A DNA stretch of 64,000 nucleotides from CAVQAH01 sp963784195 (GTDB lineage Bacteria > Acidobacteriota > Vicinamibacteria > Vicinamibacterales > 2-12-FULL-66-21), in contig CAWARA010000009.1 of assembly GCA_963784195.1 (NCBI GenBank), positions 248,001 to 312,000 on the forward strand, in the 5' to 3' direction. This document shows positions 36,119 through 44,551 of this stretch, piece after piece. The notes below the pieces were generated by a model. The model searched no databases and was not told the origin of the DNA. It was given only the letters and a program-made list of their open reading frames with translations. The position numbers were made by a program, and so were the translations under genes. Position 1 is the first letter of the stretch; each line of letters starts with the position of its first letter.

Positions 36119-37228
36119 TCAGGGCTGCGGTGTGAGCTCGACACGCTCGACGAGGTCTGGTCTCGCGAACATCTTCAGCAGGCTGCCGGTGACGACCAGG
36201 ATGACCGGGCCGAGCACCAGTCCAATGAAACCAAACGCGGCCACGCCGCCGAGCAGGCCAAAGAAAATGACGAGGCCATTCACCTGGGTACGGCCGCTCA
36301 GGAGCAGCGGTCGCAGGATGTTGTCGGCCATGCTGATACCGAGCACGCCGATGGCCACCAACACGAGACCGCGCGGGACATTGCCCGACAACATCAGCCA
36401 GATCGCGGCGGGCACCCAGACCAGCGAGGCGCCGATAACCGGAATCAGCGAGCAGAAGGCAATCACCACGCCCCAGAACGCGGGAGCGTTGATGCCGAGC
36501 AGCCAGAAGGCGATGCCTCCAATCGTGCCCTGTGCGACTGCAACGAGCACGCCGGCGCCGACGCTGGCGATCACCAGGTCCTTCGTGTCGCGCATCAACC
36601 GCTCGCACTCGTGACGCGGCAGCGGCAGCAGGTCGCGCAGGTGACGGCCGACGATGTCGCCATCACGGACCAGGAAGAACAGCGCGAACAGCATGGCGAA
36701 GAGCGTGCCGAGCGTCGCGAACACATCGGCGACGACGGCGCCGGCGCGCGGCGCCAGGAAGGTGAGTACACGAGTCACGCCCTCGCGCAGGAGCTGCGTC
36801 GGATCCTCCGGCAGCTCAAACGGGATGCGCGATCGGGTGGCGGTCCAGAGCCGCTCGATCCGATCCGGCGTGATCATCGACCAGTTCTGGACGTAATTCG
36901 TGAGCTGTGAGGCTTCGTGCGCCAGAACGGACAGCAGCATGACCGCAGGAACGACGATGAGCACGGCCGTCAGCAGCGTCGTGAGGAAGGCCGCCCGGTT
37001 GGGCCCGACCTTTGGCGCGAGTTCGGCCTGCAGCGGGTAGAACAGGACCGCGAACACGGATGCCCACGCCAGCGGAACGAGGAAGGGCCCGAGCACGAGG
37101 TAGGTGACGTACAGGGCGACGATCACGAGCACATAGAACGGAGGACGCCGCAGACAATCGTTGTCGTCATCGGTCATCGCGTTCGTCTCCAACGCCCGTT
37201 CACTCTCAGGCGTTTCAGTGGTCGTCAC
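36119..37228 (-). CDS. AI-2E family transporter (PerM-like)
   Basis: A 369-residue inner-membrane protein with about eight helices. Recognisable parts are FYVLVIVALYVTYLVLGPFL at the start, the long central region with WSMITPDRIERLW, and the end GFIGLVLGPVILVVTGSLLKMF that closes nearly all family members. The family includes the AI-2 exporter TqsA and sodium/proton antiporters, so the name does not prove quorum signalling. The frame is intact. The gene is first in a likely two-gene transcript with DUF2252. Confidence 0.85.
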   Translation of the reverse strand: MTTTETPESERALETNAMTDDDNDCLRRPPFYVLVIVALYVTYLVLGPFLVPLAWASVFAVLFYPLQAELAPKVGPNRAAFLTTLLTAVLIVVPAVMLLSVLAHEASQLTNYVQNWSMITPDRIERLWTATRSRIPFELPEDPTQLLREGVTRVLTFLAPRAGAVVADVFATLGTLFAMLFALFFLVRDGDIVGRHLRDLLPLPRHECERLMRDTKDLVIASVGAGVLVAVAQGTIGGIAFWLLGINAPAFWGVVIAFCSLIPVIGASLVWVPAAIWLMLSGNVPRGLVLVAIGVLGISMADNILRPLLLSGRTQVNGLVIFFGLLGGVAAFGFIGLVLGPVILVVTGSLLKMFARPDLVERVELTPQP

Positions 37229-37702
37229 TCAGGGATCGAAGGCAATACAGCACGATAGGTGCCAAGCCCTGACACACGACCAGGTTCCGCAACAGTCACA
37301 CGCTCTTTCATCAGACCCGCTCTCGAGCGGGTCATTCTTGCCGCCAACCAGCGACGGCTCGTGGCCCGGCCGTGGCATGTCATGGTCGGGCCGCGGACGC
37401 CGGTGGCCGGCCCCGTGATTATGTGCACAGGTCACATCGTGGTGGCACGTCAGGCGCGTGAGGAGACAGCATGCATCCGTGATCTCGCCACGTCGTCAAC
37501 CCACGTCGTGAACTCCCGTCTGTCGTCCGTTCGTCCGTGCCGATCGAGGTGTGTGCCCTGTTCATCGAGGAGGCGCCAGAGGGCGTCAGGTCGCAGATCG
37601 CTGCAAAGCTGGCGCGCGTGGGGTTCTAAGCGACACGCGAGCATCCCGGTCACGACGCCTTCCCACCAGCTGATAACCGCGACATCTACTTGCCAAAATC
37701 TC
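37229..37702. other. Intergenic region with a hairpin and a dispersed 50-base repeat
   Basis: No convincing gene is seen. At 37314-37333 GACCCGCTC and its complement form a hairpin followed by ATTCTT. At 37498-37548 lies a 50-base stretch that matches, in reverse, the sequence at 50117-50166 in the repeat array with only a few changes. Just after it, about 32 codons (VPIEVCALFIEEAPEGVRSQ and on to LARVGF and TAA at 37629) look like a protein tail, but without a start this is only a possible remnant. Confidence 0.5.
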
Positions 37703-37703
37703 T

Positions 37704-37957
37704 CAACGCAGAGAAGCAGAGGACGCAGCGATCGCTGAGCTGACCTGAATTCCACCGGCAGTCAGGTAGGCGGCACGACCGGCAGCCTGGCGCAGCCAGG
37801 CTGGTGAGGGGACGAGCGAAACGACGAATGAGAGAGCCAACAAGCATCGAGTGGCTCTCTCATTTGTCGTTTCGCTCGTCCCCTCACCCGCGCCTCCGGC
37901 GCGGCCGGTCGTGCCGCGTATCTCTGCGATCTCAGCGCTCTCTGCATCTCTGCGTTG
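37704..37957. repeat. Cloverleaf palindromic element E1
   Basis: A nested palindrome about 250 bases long. A 13-base outer stem (37770-37782 with 37905-37917) encloses a left hairpin (37783-37803), a 36-base inner stem with one mismatch (37804-37839 with 37852-37887, 12-base loop) and a right hairpin (37888-37904). The four helices abut with no unpaired base, so DNA or RNA could fold into a perfect four-way junction. Further out, 37704-37740 and 37918-37957 are looser inverted arms built from AACGCAGAG-like units. There is no open frame and no transposase. The same plan recurs at 45761 and, shortened, at 62973. Confidence 0.9.
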
Positions 37958-38186
37958 TTGGTTTTGACTGTGAACAGCGCCGACACCACGGAGACCACGC
38001 ATCCGAAGCCGAACGCTCGAGCTGAAGGACGGGACGCTCGACGAGGTCCGGATGCCTGATCACCCGATGCTCACCCTTTGCTAACCAGCCGCTCGCCGCC
38101 GGAACCAAACGGCGCCCGGGATCAGTCGTAATCAATAGTAGGGACGATTGCCACCTGCCATTCATGGGGTCCTCGGAGGCTTCGTC

Positions 38187-38762
38187 ATGTTGAGAACGAT
38201 ATTCACCAGCTTATTCCTCATCGCGCTGCCGGCGGCCGCGTCCGCGGCTCAGGTGCGCGTTGACTACGACCGACACAGAGACTTTGGCAAATACCGGACG
38301 TTCGCCGTCGAGATCGGGCCACTGGTTCGTGCGGACGGCGAGCCCGACGCCGAGAACACGCTTGCGGTGGATCGCCTTCGTGAGGCGGTGACGCGGGAGT
38401 TCACGGCGCGCGGGCTCGAGCCAACCGATGGCGCAGCGGACCTGGTCGTCCGCGTCTCGAGCCGCGACCACATGCGCACCGAGATCGTCAGCACCGGCTG
38501 GAATCGCTATGGGTGGTATGGATGGCGAGGATACCGGCGTTGGGGATATTGGGGCCCCTATGCAGGCCCGTACTACGGGGACGTCTGGACCCGCCGCTAC
38601 CTCGAAGGTGCGCTCACCGTCGACATCGTCGAACGCACGAGCGGCGCGTTGGTGTATCGCGCCCAGGTGACAGATGCAGTCGGCAAGAACCTCGACAAGT
38701 CCGTCGCCAACGCGATGGACAAGGCCTTCAAGAAGTTTCCCGTCAAAGAACTCTCGAAGTGA
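38187..38762 (+). CDS. DUF4136 exported protein
   Basis: A 191-residue protein from ATG 38187 with a CGGAGG site. A signal peptide (MLRTIFTSLFLIALPAAASA) is followed by the DUF4136 core: VRVDYDRHRDFGKYRTFAVE, LREAVTREFTARGLEPTDGA, DLVVRVSS, and the glycine/tyrosine/tryptophan-rich stretch YGWYGWRGYRRWGYWGPY. There is no lipobox cysteine, so it is periplasmic and not a lipoprotein. Family members are stress-linked envelope proteins of unknown mechanism. It stands alone between the repeat-rich spacer and the symporter operon on the other strand. Confidence 0.85.
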   Translation: MLRTIFTSLFLIALPAAASAAQVRVDYDRHRDFGKYRTFAVEIGPLVRADGEPDAENTLAVDRLREAVTREFTARGLEPTDGAADLVVRVSSRDHMRTEIVSTGWNRYGWYGWRGYRRWGYWGPYAGPYYGDVWTRRYLEGALTVDIVERTSGALVYRAQVTDAVGKNLDKSVANAMDKAFKKFPVKELSK

Positions 38763-38900
38763 CCTTGTTCGACGCCGGTGCGGCGGGATCTCCACCCGCC
38801 GCACCGTCTACCCGTTAATGACCTGCAGGTGACGCTTCGCACGGTAGAGGCTTGCGCCGAGTTGGGCGTTCGCGGCGGAAACCGCTCCACGAGCGACGAA

Positions 38901-38920
38901 CCACGGACCACGGACCACGG
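38901..38920. repeat. Heptamer tandem repeat (CCACGGA)n
   Basis: Just under three units lie a few bases past the stop codon of the symporter gene. The flank (GACGAACCACGGACC) also matches the run at 10703-10742, so the two loci share more than the repeat unit itself. Confidence 0.7.
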
Positions 38921-38926
38921 AACTGA

Positions 38927-40363
38927 CTATTTCGGATCAAAGAAGATTTCGAGGTTCTTGTCCGGCGTCGGCCGCGTCCGCCGGCTGACGATGATGAAGA
39001 CCAGGGCACTCAGCACGACGCCCACTTCCGCCGAGTCGATGCCGTGTGTGGCGAAGCTGCGCTGCAGCGTGAACGTCCAGATCAGGCAGCCCAGGAATCC
39101 CGCGACCATGCTCCAGATCGCGCCTTCCTTCGTGCCGCGGCGCCAGTTCAGGCCGAGCACGACCGGCACGAAGAAGAAACTCGCGATGAACTTCGCCTGC
39201 TCGATCACGATGGCCTGGACGTCGCCGAATCGCTGCAGCGCGAACCAGAACGGCAGCAGGCCGAGCACGACGATCGAGACGCGGTTGACGAGGAGCAGCC
39301 GCCGCTGTGTCGCCCGCGGATCGACGAGCCGCTTGTAGAGGTCGTGCGCGACGGCGCCGCCGGTCACCAGCAACACCGAGTTGACCGTGTCGATGATCGC
39401 CCCGATCATCATGATCAGGAACAGCGAGCCGAGTACCGGCGCCATCACCGTCGACGCCATGATGCTGGATGCCTGATCCGCGGACGGCAGATACGGGAAG
39501 AGTCCGCGCATCCCGATGCCCAGGATCATCACGCTGCCGCCGATCAGCAGCTGAATGACCATCGAGATGCCAATCGCGTATCTGACGGTCGAGACGTCGC
39601 GCATCGAGTAGTAACGCGTCATCTCGTACGGCGCGGCGGCAATCGACAGCCCGAACGCCAGCCCGAATGCCAGCAGCTCACGGCCGCTGAACCACCAGGC
39701 GGTGATGCGCGGATCGATCGATCCGACGTACTCACCGAGAGGCTGCAGGCCGCCCGCATGATAGACGACGACCGGCAGAGCGAGCATCAGCGCGAGCAGC
39801 AGGACGATCGTCTGCACGAACTCGACGTACGAGCTCGTATGCACCCCGCCCAACGCGGTATAGAACGCCGTCGTCGCGAGCAGCGCGATCATCGCCCAAA
39901 TCGGGGGCCAGCCAAAGATCGCCGATGCGATCTCACCCATCGCCTGGAACTGCGCGGTCAGGTAGATCGTGTAGGTGATGATGATCAGGGCGGCGGAGAG
40001 AGTATGCGCGCCCTCGCTGGCGAACCGCTTGCCTATGTAGTCGGCCACCGTCAGCGCGCCGAACCGGCGCAGCTTCGGGGCGACGAAGATGGCGGAGATG
40101 ATCCAGCCCGACCAGAGCCCGAACCAGATCCAGATCCAGCTCACGCCGGTCAGATAGTGCCGGCCGAGCGTGCCGACGAACGTTCCGGCGCTGATCTGGG
40201 TCGCCGCGAGCACCGCGCCACCCACCCACGGCCCGATGGTGCGGCCGGCGGCGAGAAAGTCCTCTTCCGTCTGGTTCTTGAAGTAACCCCAGATGCCTGC
40301 GCCGAATACCGACAGCAGGTAGATGATCGCCGTGACGAGCAGAACAGGCGAATCGGCGATCAT
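38927..40363 (-). CDS. Sodium:solute symporter family protein
   Basis: A 478-residue inner-membrane protein with 13 predicted helices. Typical SSS features are GRTIGPWVGGAVLAATQISA near residue 40-58, TVADYIGKRFASEGA, and the GGVHTSSYVEFVQTIVLLLA segment. The family uses the sodium gradient to import sugars, amino acids, carboxylates or vitamins; the substrate cannot be told. Its ATG overlaps the stop of a 38-codon gene by four bases, so the two are translationally coupled. The frame is intact. Confidence 0.9.
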   Translation of the reverse strand: MIADSPVLLVTAIIYLLSVFGAGIWGYFKNQTEEDFLAAGRTIGPWVGGAVLAATQISAGTFVGTLGRHYLTGVSWIWIWFGLWSGWIISAIFVAPKLRRFGALTVADYIGKRFASEGAHTLSAALIIITYTIYLTAQFQAMGEIASAIFGWPPIWAMIALLATTAFYTALGGVHTSSYVEFVQTIVLLLALMLALPVVVYHAGGLQPLGEYVGSIDPRITAWWFSGRELLAFGLAFGLSIAAAPYEMTRYYSMRDVSTVRYAIGISMVIQLLIGGSVMILGIGMRGLFPYLPSADQASSIMASTVMAPVLGSLFLIMMIGAIIDTVNSVLLVTGGAVAHDLYKRLVDPRATQRRLLLVNRVSIVVLGLLPFWFALQRFGDVQAIVIEQAKFIASFFFVPVVLGLNWRRGTKEGAIWSMVAGFLGCLIWTFTLQRSFATHGIDSAEVGVVLSALVFIIVSRRTRPTPDKNLEIFFDPK

Positions 40364-40476
40364 CGGTTCCGGCGTTCGCGGTCACGCGCGTCCGCGCGCC
40401 ACGCCCCGATGAAATACAACATCATCCAGATGGCGGCTGCGAGGAAGAACCCGTAGAAGCTCCAGCCGAATCCCAC
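40360..40476 (-). CDS. Small single-pass membrane protein coupled to the symporter
   Basis: Thirty-eight codons from GTG 40476 give MGFGWSFYGFFLAAAIWMML, then YFIGAWRADARDRERRNR: one membrane helix and a basic tail that should face the cytoplasm. It starts one base after the stop of the upstream gene and overlaps the symporter ATG by four bases, so expression is tied on both sides. Several SSS symporters (for example PanF with YhdT and ActP with YjcH) have small membrane partners; this one is shorter and of no family I recognise. Confidence 0.65.
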   Translation of the reverse strand: MGFGWSFYGFFLAAAIWMMLYFIGAWRADARDRERRNR

Positions 40477-40477
40477 G

Positions 40478-41177
40478 TTATCGCCCCGAGGCCCGCGCAG
40501 CCACCCGCGCCCGCCAGACCCAGATCACGGTTCCAATGACGAGCACGGCGATCGCGGTCGTGTCGGTAAGAGTGGCCAGATCCTGACGCGCCCACCATCC
40601 CGGATCGTGCCCGGCTGCCAGGAACGGCACGCGCACGAACGCAGGAACGTGTCCGATCGTCGCCGTGCCTTGCTGGCTCTGTGTCCAGGTGAACGCCGGA
40701 AACGATCCTCGTGTCGGCGACTGTGCCCGGCGGCACATCGATCTGCAGCCTCACCGCGCCAATCCGGCCATCGGTCGGCGTCACCGGCACCCAGATGGGG
40801 CAGCGGTAGCTCCACTCGTCGGGCTGGGTGACGCGGTAACGAATCGTGTAGGGCCCTGAAGCGGAAGGATCCAGTGCGACGCCAAGCACCATCGTGCGGC
40901 CTTCCAGCCGTGGAACGCCCGCCTGCTTTCCGGCACCGCTCACGCCACCCAGTTCGGCCCGAGCGCCTTCAAAGAGCTGAAGCCGGTGAATCACCTCGAC
41001 GCGGCTCTTCGACTCGATGGTCAGATCGGCGGTGACGTCGCACGCGTTCGCCGAGGTCAATGCGATGCGAACGTCGGCCTGACGGAGCACCGCTGGGCTC
41101 TGGCCGAGCACCGGCGACGGCAGCAGGCAACACACAGCAGACAGTGCTGCGAGTGCCGACCGTGCGCCGCGGCTCAT
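40478..41177 (-). pseudogene. Exported protein with C-terminal membrane helix (one frame shift)
   Basis: The start MSRGARSALAALSAVCCLLP is a signal peptide. The mature part up to residue 150 is rich in beta strands (VRIALTSANACDVTADLTIE, GPYTIRYRVTQPDEWSYRC). A shift near 40700 leads to a second block with FVRVPFLAAG and a C-terminal membrane helix (TAIAVLVIGTVIWVW) with a basic tail. The restored protein is about 233 residues with its N-terminal domain in the periplasm. No family is recognised. Being first in the operon with a 38-residue membrane protein and a symporter, it could be a substrate-capturing or assembly partner. Confidence 0.6.
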
Positions 41178-41391
41178 GCGGATCTCCTGGAAGGTGTGAC
41201 CGGGTTTGCTGACAGGTGTTACGGGATTCTAACAGTCGGCTGGAGGGACGTGCAAGACGAGCGCAATCGCCTCCCTATGTCAGCTGCCGGTCCATCCATG
41301 CTGGACCTCGAGACCGTCGCCACACGCGTCCCGACCGTCTGGCTGTATAACAACACGGGTCACAGCGTACCTGGATCAACGGAGCAGAACA

Positions 41392-41799
41392 ATGACTCGC
41401 AGAATGTTGATGGAAAGCGTTGCCGCTCTTCTCCTGCTCAACCCGAAGCTGGCCGCACAGAGCCCCACGCCCGGTGCGAAGCGGGTTTTCGAGCACGACT
41501 TGCCGGACGTCTCGCTGAACGGCTGGAGGGTCACCGCAATTGAAGTGACCTATCCCCCTGGCGAAGGTTCACCGGCCCATCACCATCCCGGTGTGACGAT
41601 CGCCTACGTGCTCGAGGGTGAAATCCGATCGAAGGTGGGCGATCAGCCCGAACAGACCTACAGTGCCGGACAGATGTTCCTCGAAACGCCTGGCCAGCTC
41701 CACGCGGTCTCCCGCAACGCCAGCGCAACGCGTCCGGCAAAGCTGCTCGCGTTGTTGCTGGCGGAAAAAGGCAAGCCTTTGACGACACCGGCGAAGTGA
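41392..41799 (+). CDS. Exported cupin domain protein
   Basis: A 135-residue protein. A signal peptide (MTRRMLMESVAALLLLNPKL) is followed by a single cupin_2 barrel. Motif 1 is PPGEGSPAHHHPGVTIAYVLEGEI with the metal-binding histidines and glutamate, and motif 2 is GQMFLETPGQLHAVSRN. This is the usual small periplasmic cupin of unknown reaction. Its TGA overlaps the GTG start of the chromate transporter by four bases, so the two are coupled. Confidence 0.85.
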   Translation: MTRRMLMESVAALLLLNPKLAAQSPTPGAKRVFEHDLPDVSLNGWRVTAIEVTYPPGEGSPAHHHPGVTIAYVLEGEIRSKVGDQPEQTYSAGQMFLETPGQLHAVSRNASATRPAKLLALLLAEKGKPLTTPAK

Positions 41800-42938
41800 G
41801 CGCGATGCGGCTGCGCGAAGTCGCCTGGGTGTTTCTCAAACTTGGCACCACTGCCTTCGGCGGGCCCGCCGCTCATATCGCCATGATGGAAGACGAGGTC
41901 GTCCGACGCCGGGCGTGGCTGACGCGCGAGGCGTTCCTCGACTACGTCGGGGCGACGAACCTCATACCTGGGCCGAACTCCACGGAACTGGCCATTCACA
42001 TCGGGCACGCGCGCGCAGGCTGGGCAGGTCTTCTCGTTGCCGGTGTGTCGTTCATCGTTCCCGCAGCTTTGATTGTCAGCGCGGCCGCCTGGGCTTACGT
42101 TCGGTACGGCACGCTTGCCGGACCGGCAGGAATCCTCTACGGCATCAAACCAATCGTGATCGCCGTCGTCGCTCAAGCACTCTGGCGGCTGGGGATCACC
42201 GCGATCAAGAGCGCGTCGCTCGCGGTTGTAGCGGTTCTGGCTGCGTCAGGCGCCGCTGCCGGGATACACGAGATGCTGATCCTGTTGATCGCGGGCGTGC
42301 TGACGGCCGGCGCAACAGCGAGGTCTGTTCGGTCATCCCGAGCTGGTGTTCCGGTTCTCGCCGGCATTGCTGGCTCGATGGGGCTGAACGCGGCCGCCAT
42401 GCTGCCCGTATCGCCAGCCCCGTTCGGGCTGCTGCAGTTGTTCGCCGTGTTTGCCAAAGCCGGCGCAGTGCTCTTCGGCAGCGGCTACGTGCTCCTGGCC
42501 TTTCTGCGAGCCGACCTCGTCGAGCGGCTCGGCTGGCTGACCGAACCGCAGCTCCTCGATGCCATCGCGATCGGTCAGGTCACACCGGGGCCGGTCTTCA
42601 CGACTGCGACATTCATCGGATTCATTCTCGGCGGGCCGGCCGGCGCATTCGTGGCAACCGTTGGGATCTTCCTGCCTGCTTTCGTCTTCGTCGCTATCAG
42701 CGGACCAGTGGTGCCGAAGCTTCGCCGGTCGGCCATCGCAGGTCGCGCGCTCGACGGGATCAACGCCGCTTCACTTGGGCTGATGGCGGCAGTCACGTGG
42801 CAACTCGGACGCGCGGCACTCACCGACCTGACGACGATCGGTCTCGCCTGCCTCAGCCTGCTCGCGCTCGTCCTGTTCCGGATCAATTCCGCCTGGCTCA
42901 TCATCGCCGGCGCAATAATCGGCTGGATGCTCAGCTGA
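41796..42938 (+). CDS. chrA: Chromate transporter (ChrA family)
   Basis: A 380-residue membrane protein built of two CHR domains. The first begins LGTTAFGGPAAHIAMMEDEV with the downstream LIPGPNSTELAIHIG. The second begins AKAGAVLFGSGYVLLAFLRADLV with QVTPGPVFTTATFIG. This two-domain (long-chain) form is a proton- or sulfate-linked chromate exporter in characterised cases. The GTG at 41796 overlaps the cupin stop by four bases. The 3' end overlaps the convergent AraC gene by eight bases. The frame is intact. Confidence 0.9.
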   Translation: MSAMRLREVAWVFLKLGTTAFGGPAAHIAMMEDEVVRRRAWLTREAFLDYVGATNLIPGPNSTELAIHIGHARAGWAGLLVAGVSFIVPAALIVSAAAWAYVRYGTLAGPAGILYGIKPIVIAVVAQALWRLGITAIKSASLAVVAVLAASGAAAGIHEMLILLIAGVLTAGATARSVRSSRAGVPVLAGIAGSMGLNAAAMLPVSPAPFGLLQLFAVFAKAGAVLFGSGYVLLAFLRADLVERLGWLTEPQLLDAIAIGQVTPGPVFTTATFIGFILGGPAGAFVATVGIFLPAFVFVAISGPVVPKLRRSAIAGRALDGINAASLGLMAAVTWQLGRAALTDLTTIGLACLSLLALVLFRINSAWLIIAGAIIGWMLS

Positions 42939-43882
42939 CCAATCGGCACGCCAGAGCAGCAGCCGGTCTTCCGACGCGCGATCGGTTCTCCGCCCGATAC
43001 TGCGAAGGCGTGCAGTGAAACGCCCGGCGGAACGCCGCCGTGAAGTGGCTGTGGCTGGAGAAGCCCAGATCGAATGCGAGACCGGTCAGGTCGTCGGTGT
43101 GAGGCAATTCGACCAAGCGCCCGGGCAAGGCGGAGCTGCATCAGGTAACGATGCAACGCGACGCCCTCCAACTGGCTGAACACGTTCGTCAGATATGCCG
43201 GCGATGCCCCTACGGCGCGCGCCACGTCGACCAGCCGGATCTGGCACGCGAGGTTCGCCTCCAGATATTCCTTGGCGCGTCCAACGAGCCGCCGCGTCCG
43301 CACGGCCAACTCTCTGCGACGCGACTCGACCGTCACCGACACACGCAGGAGCGCCAACGCAGCTTCCTCCCGGTGGAGTTCGTCGACGCCCTCACTCGCC
43401 GACCTGGCCAGAAACTCCGAACGCAGCCGCTGAAGCGGCGGTGACGCCCGGAAGCTGCGGCGGCGGAACAAAGGATGGAACGCAAGCCGAGCACCGGATG
43501 TGTGCAGGATCTCGGCGAGCGTTTCTGCACACGGCGTGATGATCAGTTCTGCGTAACCGCGGCCGCGAGGCTGAGTCAGCGAGAAGGCTTCGCCACCGGT
43601 GACGAACAGCACCTGGTTCGGATCGGCAACGACCTCGTCCGTTCTGACGTGCCACACGAACAAGCCGCGGTAAGGCAGACAAATCTGGAAATCCGGTGAG
43701 AAGCCTTCCGGGGTGCGGCCCTGCGGTTCGTCGCACCTCAGGTCTTCAGCCATGACCACGGACGAGTCCACCAGCCGCGATCGGCTCCGCAGAATGGCGG
43801 CTTCCCTCCCGGCCGGTGATTCCGCACGTGCCACATGCGTCACGCGGGAGACGGCTGCTCTTGCTGCGACACTGGCATTCAC
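42931..43882 (-). pseudogene. AraC family regulator (one frame shift)
   Basis: From GTG 43882, which has a GGGAGG ribosome site, the protein starts with a variable sensor domain (RSRLVDSSVVMAEDLRCDEP, then LPYRGLFVWHVRTDEVVADP). Its AraC_binding-type strand order suggests a cupin-like fold. The DNA-binding domain starts near EYLEANLACQIRLVDVARAV with the first helix-turn-helix in VGASPAYLTNVFSQ. An extra G near 43115 shifts the second one (HTDDLTGLAFDLGF, then SSHSHFTAAFRRAFHCTPSQ). The restored protein is about 317 residues. It is divergent from the NTF2-like gene across 146 bases and is the natural candidate to control it. Confidence 0.8.
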
Positions 43883-44028
43883 TGGTTTCCTCCCTGGACC
43901 CCAGATTACACAAGATTCAAGTATCCGTATTGTCAGAACACGGACAGCGGTCCGGCTACCGAAATCTTTCGACGCGCGATCGAAACCTTCTGATAGCAAC
44001 GGAACTGCCGCGAGTGCAGCATCGGCGC

Positions 44029-44406
44029 ATGCCAGTTCCATCCAAGTCTGCGCCTGACGATCTCACAACGCTTCTCCGCCTCAACGACGATTACATCGAA
44101 TCCGTCCGAACGTCGAACGTGAAACGGTTCAGCGAGATCCTCGCTGAGGACTTTCTCTGCACGCTTGCGGACGGAACGCTGGTGGATCGTCAGCAGTTCC
44201 TGATCAATGCGGCGCAACCCACCACCGCGCATGGACTCGCCATTCACGACGTGAATGTTCGTGTTCTCGGCGACGCTGCGATCGTCCACGCGGCGACGAC
44301 GTTCACGTATCCCGACGGCCGGCCTGGCCGCGGACGCTACACCGATGTATGGGCGCGGCGCGGCGGACGCTGGGTCGCCGTGGCCGCGCAATTCGTTCGA
44401 CAGTAA
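44029..44406 (+). CDS. NTF2/SnoaL-like (DUF4440) protein
   Basis: A 125-residue protein from ATG 44029. The domain opens with LLRLNDDYIESVRTSNVKRF, continues with LAEDFLCTLADGTLVDRQQF and ends with YTDVWARRGGRWVAVAAQFV, the cone-shaped NTF2 fold of DUF4440. Such proteins bind or isomerise small molecules; many are uncharacterised. The frame continues upstream but only without homology. It is divergent from the AraC-type gene. Confidence 0.85.
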   Translation: MPVPSKSAPDDLTTLLRLNDDYIESVRTSNVKRFSEILAEDFLCTLADGTLVDRQQFLINAAQPTTAHGLAIHDVNVRVLGDAAIVHAATTFTYPDGRPGRGRYTDVWARRGGRWVAVAAQFVRQ

Positions 44407-44551
44407 GCCGTCACGGTTCTCCTCATCGCCACGTCTGCACTCAGCAAAACATTGTGGTAGCAGCAATTCCACCCGCTGCCGACAATCCCACCTTCATGCC
44501 ATCCGCGGACGATGTGCGTGTCCCGGACGGCCATCTCCAGGAGGCACGACC

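Noticed and set aside
37259..37738. 159-codon frame in the repeat-rich spacer
   Set aside because: Low-complexity basic peptide that runs across the dispersed 50-base repeat and into element E1.
37704..37957. Element E1 as an integron attC site or an insertion sequence
   Set aside because: There is no integrase, cassette gene or transposase, and the long perfect inner stem is unlike attC sites.
42575..44041. 488-codon frame joining the AraC gene to an antisense tail over chrA
   Set aside because: The tail is the mirror of chrA. The real AraC end is in another frame at 42931.
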